Positions 63,200-64,000 of a stretch of DNA of 64,000 nucleotides are shown here, piece after piece (position 1 is the stretch's first letter; each line of letters starts with the position of its first letter). Source of the stretch: Lycorma delicatula (Eukaryota; Arthropoda; Insecta; Hemiptera; Fulgoridae); assembly GCF_047948215.1 (NCBI RefSeq), contig NC_134458.1, positions 85,267,260 to 85,331,259 of the forward strand, written 5' to 3'. A model generated the notes under the pieces. That model was not told the origin of the DNA and did no database searches. It worked only from the letters and a program-made list of their open reading frames with translations. Position numbers and translations under genes: made by a program.

Positions 63200-63655
63200 C
63201 AAAGATTTTTAAACCTTTTTCTAATAACCTAGGAGATTACTAGGGTCATTCGGCTTAAGGATTGTATATTTTACAAGTATAAAGAAAGAATTAAAGAAAA
63301 AAAAAAGATTTGTTATAGTAAATGTTATCGATAATATCTGGTAAAAGTACGGAGTGTTTCAGTTAAACAGTGTCTTCACGTACACCGCCTCCGATTACTG
63401 AATAACTTAAAAATACCTATAGTGTAACAGTTCTAAATTTAAACTTCTAGGTAAGTTTTTACTAATTATTACGTTCTTTCACCCTTCCAACACGTTTTCG
63501 GATAGATTTCAGGTTCATACAGCCCTTGCTTTCCACCATCTTCTTTTCACAACTGAAAAAAAACATTCAAAACCGCTTTAATATTCCTTACACCAACTAA
63601 ACTAAAAAAAAGGGAACGTTCCATACATGCAGAATAAAAAAAAAATATATTTAAC
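63200..63655 (+). repeat. Spacer 40 (alpha, ACGTTCTTTC)
   Basis: ACGTTCTTTC shows a further 2-bp loss in the exon-like stretch, next to the ACGTTGTC variant. Confidence 0.94.
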
Positions 63656-64000
63656 CAGGGTCGGCACTGCAGATGTAACAGTGCTCTCTCTACCTTACAG
63701 CCTCACGTGTAGCTTTTGAACCCCTTCTTTCAATAAACAGACCAAAAAAAAACAAAACATCTGAACAACATCAAAATATCACACTGCTGGAACTGTGGAG
63801 TGCACAGTTCCATACTAGGGTCGGCACCGCCGAAGTAACAGTGCTCTCTCTTCTTACAGCCTCACGTGTGGCTTCCGAAACCCTTCTTTCAATAAACAGA
63901 CCAAAAAAAACAAAAATTCTGAACAACATCAAAATAACACACTGCTGGAACTGTGGAGGGCACAGTTCTATACCAGGATCGGCACTGCAGAAGTAACAGT
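63656..64000 (+). repeat. Monomer array, about 2.2 copies, cut by window end
   Basis: Order F-G, then a partial copy. The G has CGAAACCCTT and a private CAAAAATTCTGAAC. Confidence 0.92.

Larger units (their letters stand above)
1..64000. repeat. Two-component higher-order satellite array (158-bp monomer plus 457-bp spacer)
   Basis: The entire window is made of two sequence families and nothing else. Monomers of 157-160 bp (length varies mainly in the A tract) run head to tail and are interrupted by 40 spacers of 455-461 bp. Distances between successive spacers fit 457 + n x 158 bp with n = 3, 5, 6, 7, 10, 11, 14 or 17. Neither end reaches unique DNA. No rRNA, tRNA, transposase, reverse transcriptase or other known domain is seen in any frame. 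The family is not one I recognise. Confidence 0.97.

Noticed and set aside
1..64000. CRISPR array or other prokaryotic repeat system
   Set aside because: Repeats are 158 bp, spacers are near-identical to each other and no cas-like gene is present.
1..64000. rDNA intergenic spacer subrepeats
   Set aside because: No 18S, 5.8S, 28S or 5S segment is seen in 64 kb.

Overview
The whole window lies inside one tandem-repeat (satellite) array and holds no gene I can support. Both ends are cut inside the array. It is certainly eukaryotic in style: AT-rich, higher-order tandem repeats, and GT-AG splice-like and AATAAA signals inside the repeat. An animal, perhaps an arthropod, is my guess, but nothing here identifies a species and I do not recognise the satellite.

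Two components build everything. (1) A monomer of about 158 bp, roughly 290 copies. Each has a perfect 9-bp hairpin (GGAACTGTG-N5-CACAGTTCC), a pyrimidine tract ending in TTACAG, usually CACGTG, then AATAAA and an A-rich tract. (2) A spacer of about 457 bp, 40 copies (36 on +, 4 on -), always placed between CCATA and CAGGGTCGG of a monomer, just beyond the hairpin. The spacer carries TTATCGATAA, GGAACGTTCC and, on its opposite strand, an 82-nt exon-like stretch. Monomer types used below: F (first after a spacer; GCAGATG, GTAGCTTTTGAAC), G (GCCGAAG, CACGTGTGGCTTCC), Y (GCAGAAG, CACGTATATCTTCC), N (TTACAACCTCACGTGTAGC), K (TTACAGCTTAACGTGTGG followed by CCAAACAAAAAC), K2 (K core but an uninterrupted A tract), T (TCTGACAGCCTC, CACGTGTGTCTTCC). 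Spacer types: alpha (ACAAGTATAAAG) and beta (ACAACAATAAAG).

Layout. 1-3217: plus-oriented array with two spacers. 3222-7480: an inverted block with four diverged spacers. 7551-43158: a regular dimeric higher-order array alternating a 1.57-kb unit (7 monomers) with a 2.04- or 2.20-kb unit (10 or 11 monomers). Within it, 7551-21825 is duplicated in tandem with a period of exactly 14,275 bp. 43159-64000: an irregular zone with spacer intervals of 0.93 to 3.15 kb, local duplications of 1,249 and 791 bp, and chimeric units.

The open reading frames on both strands are translations of the repeat. Monomer length is not a multiple of three and opposite-strand frames are equally open. The best candidate for something new is the repeat system itself: a monomer/spacer satellite with a conserved hairpin, a DRE-like palindrome and a decaying captured exon, and with a readable history of unequal exchange.
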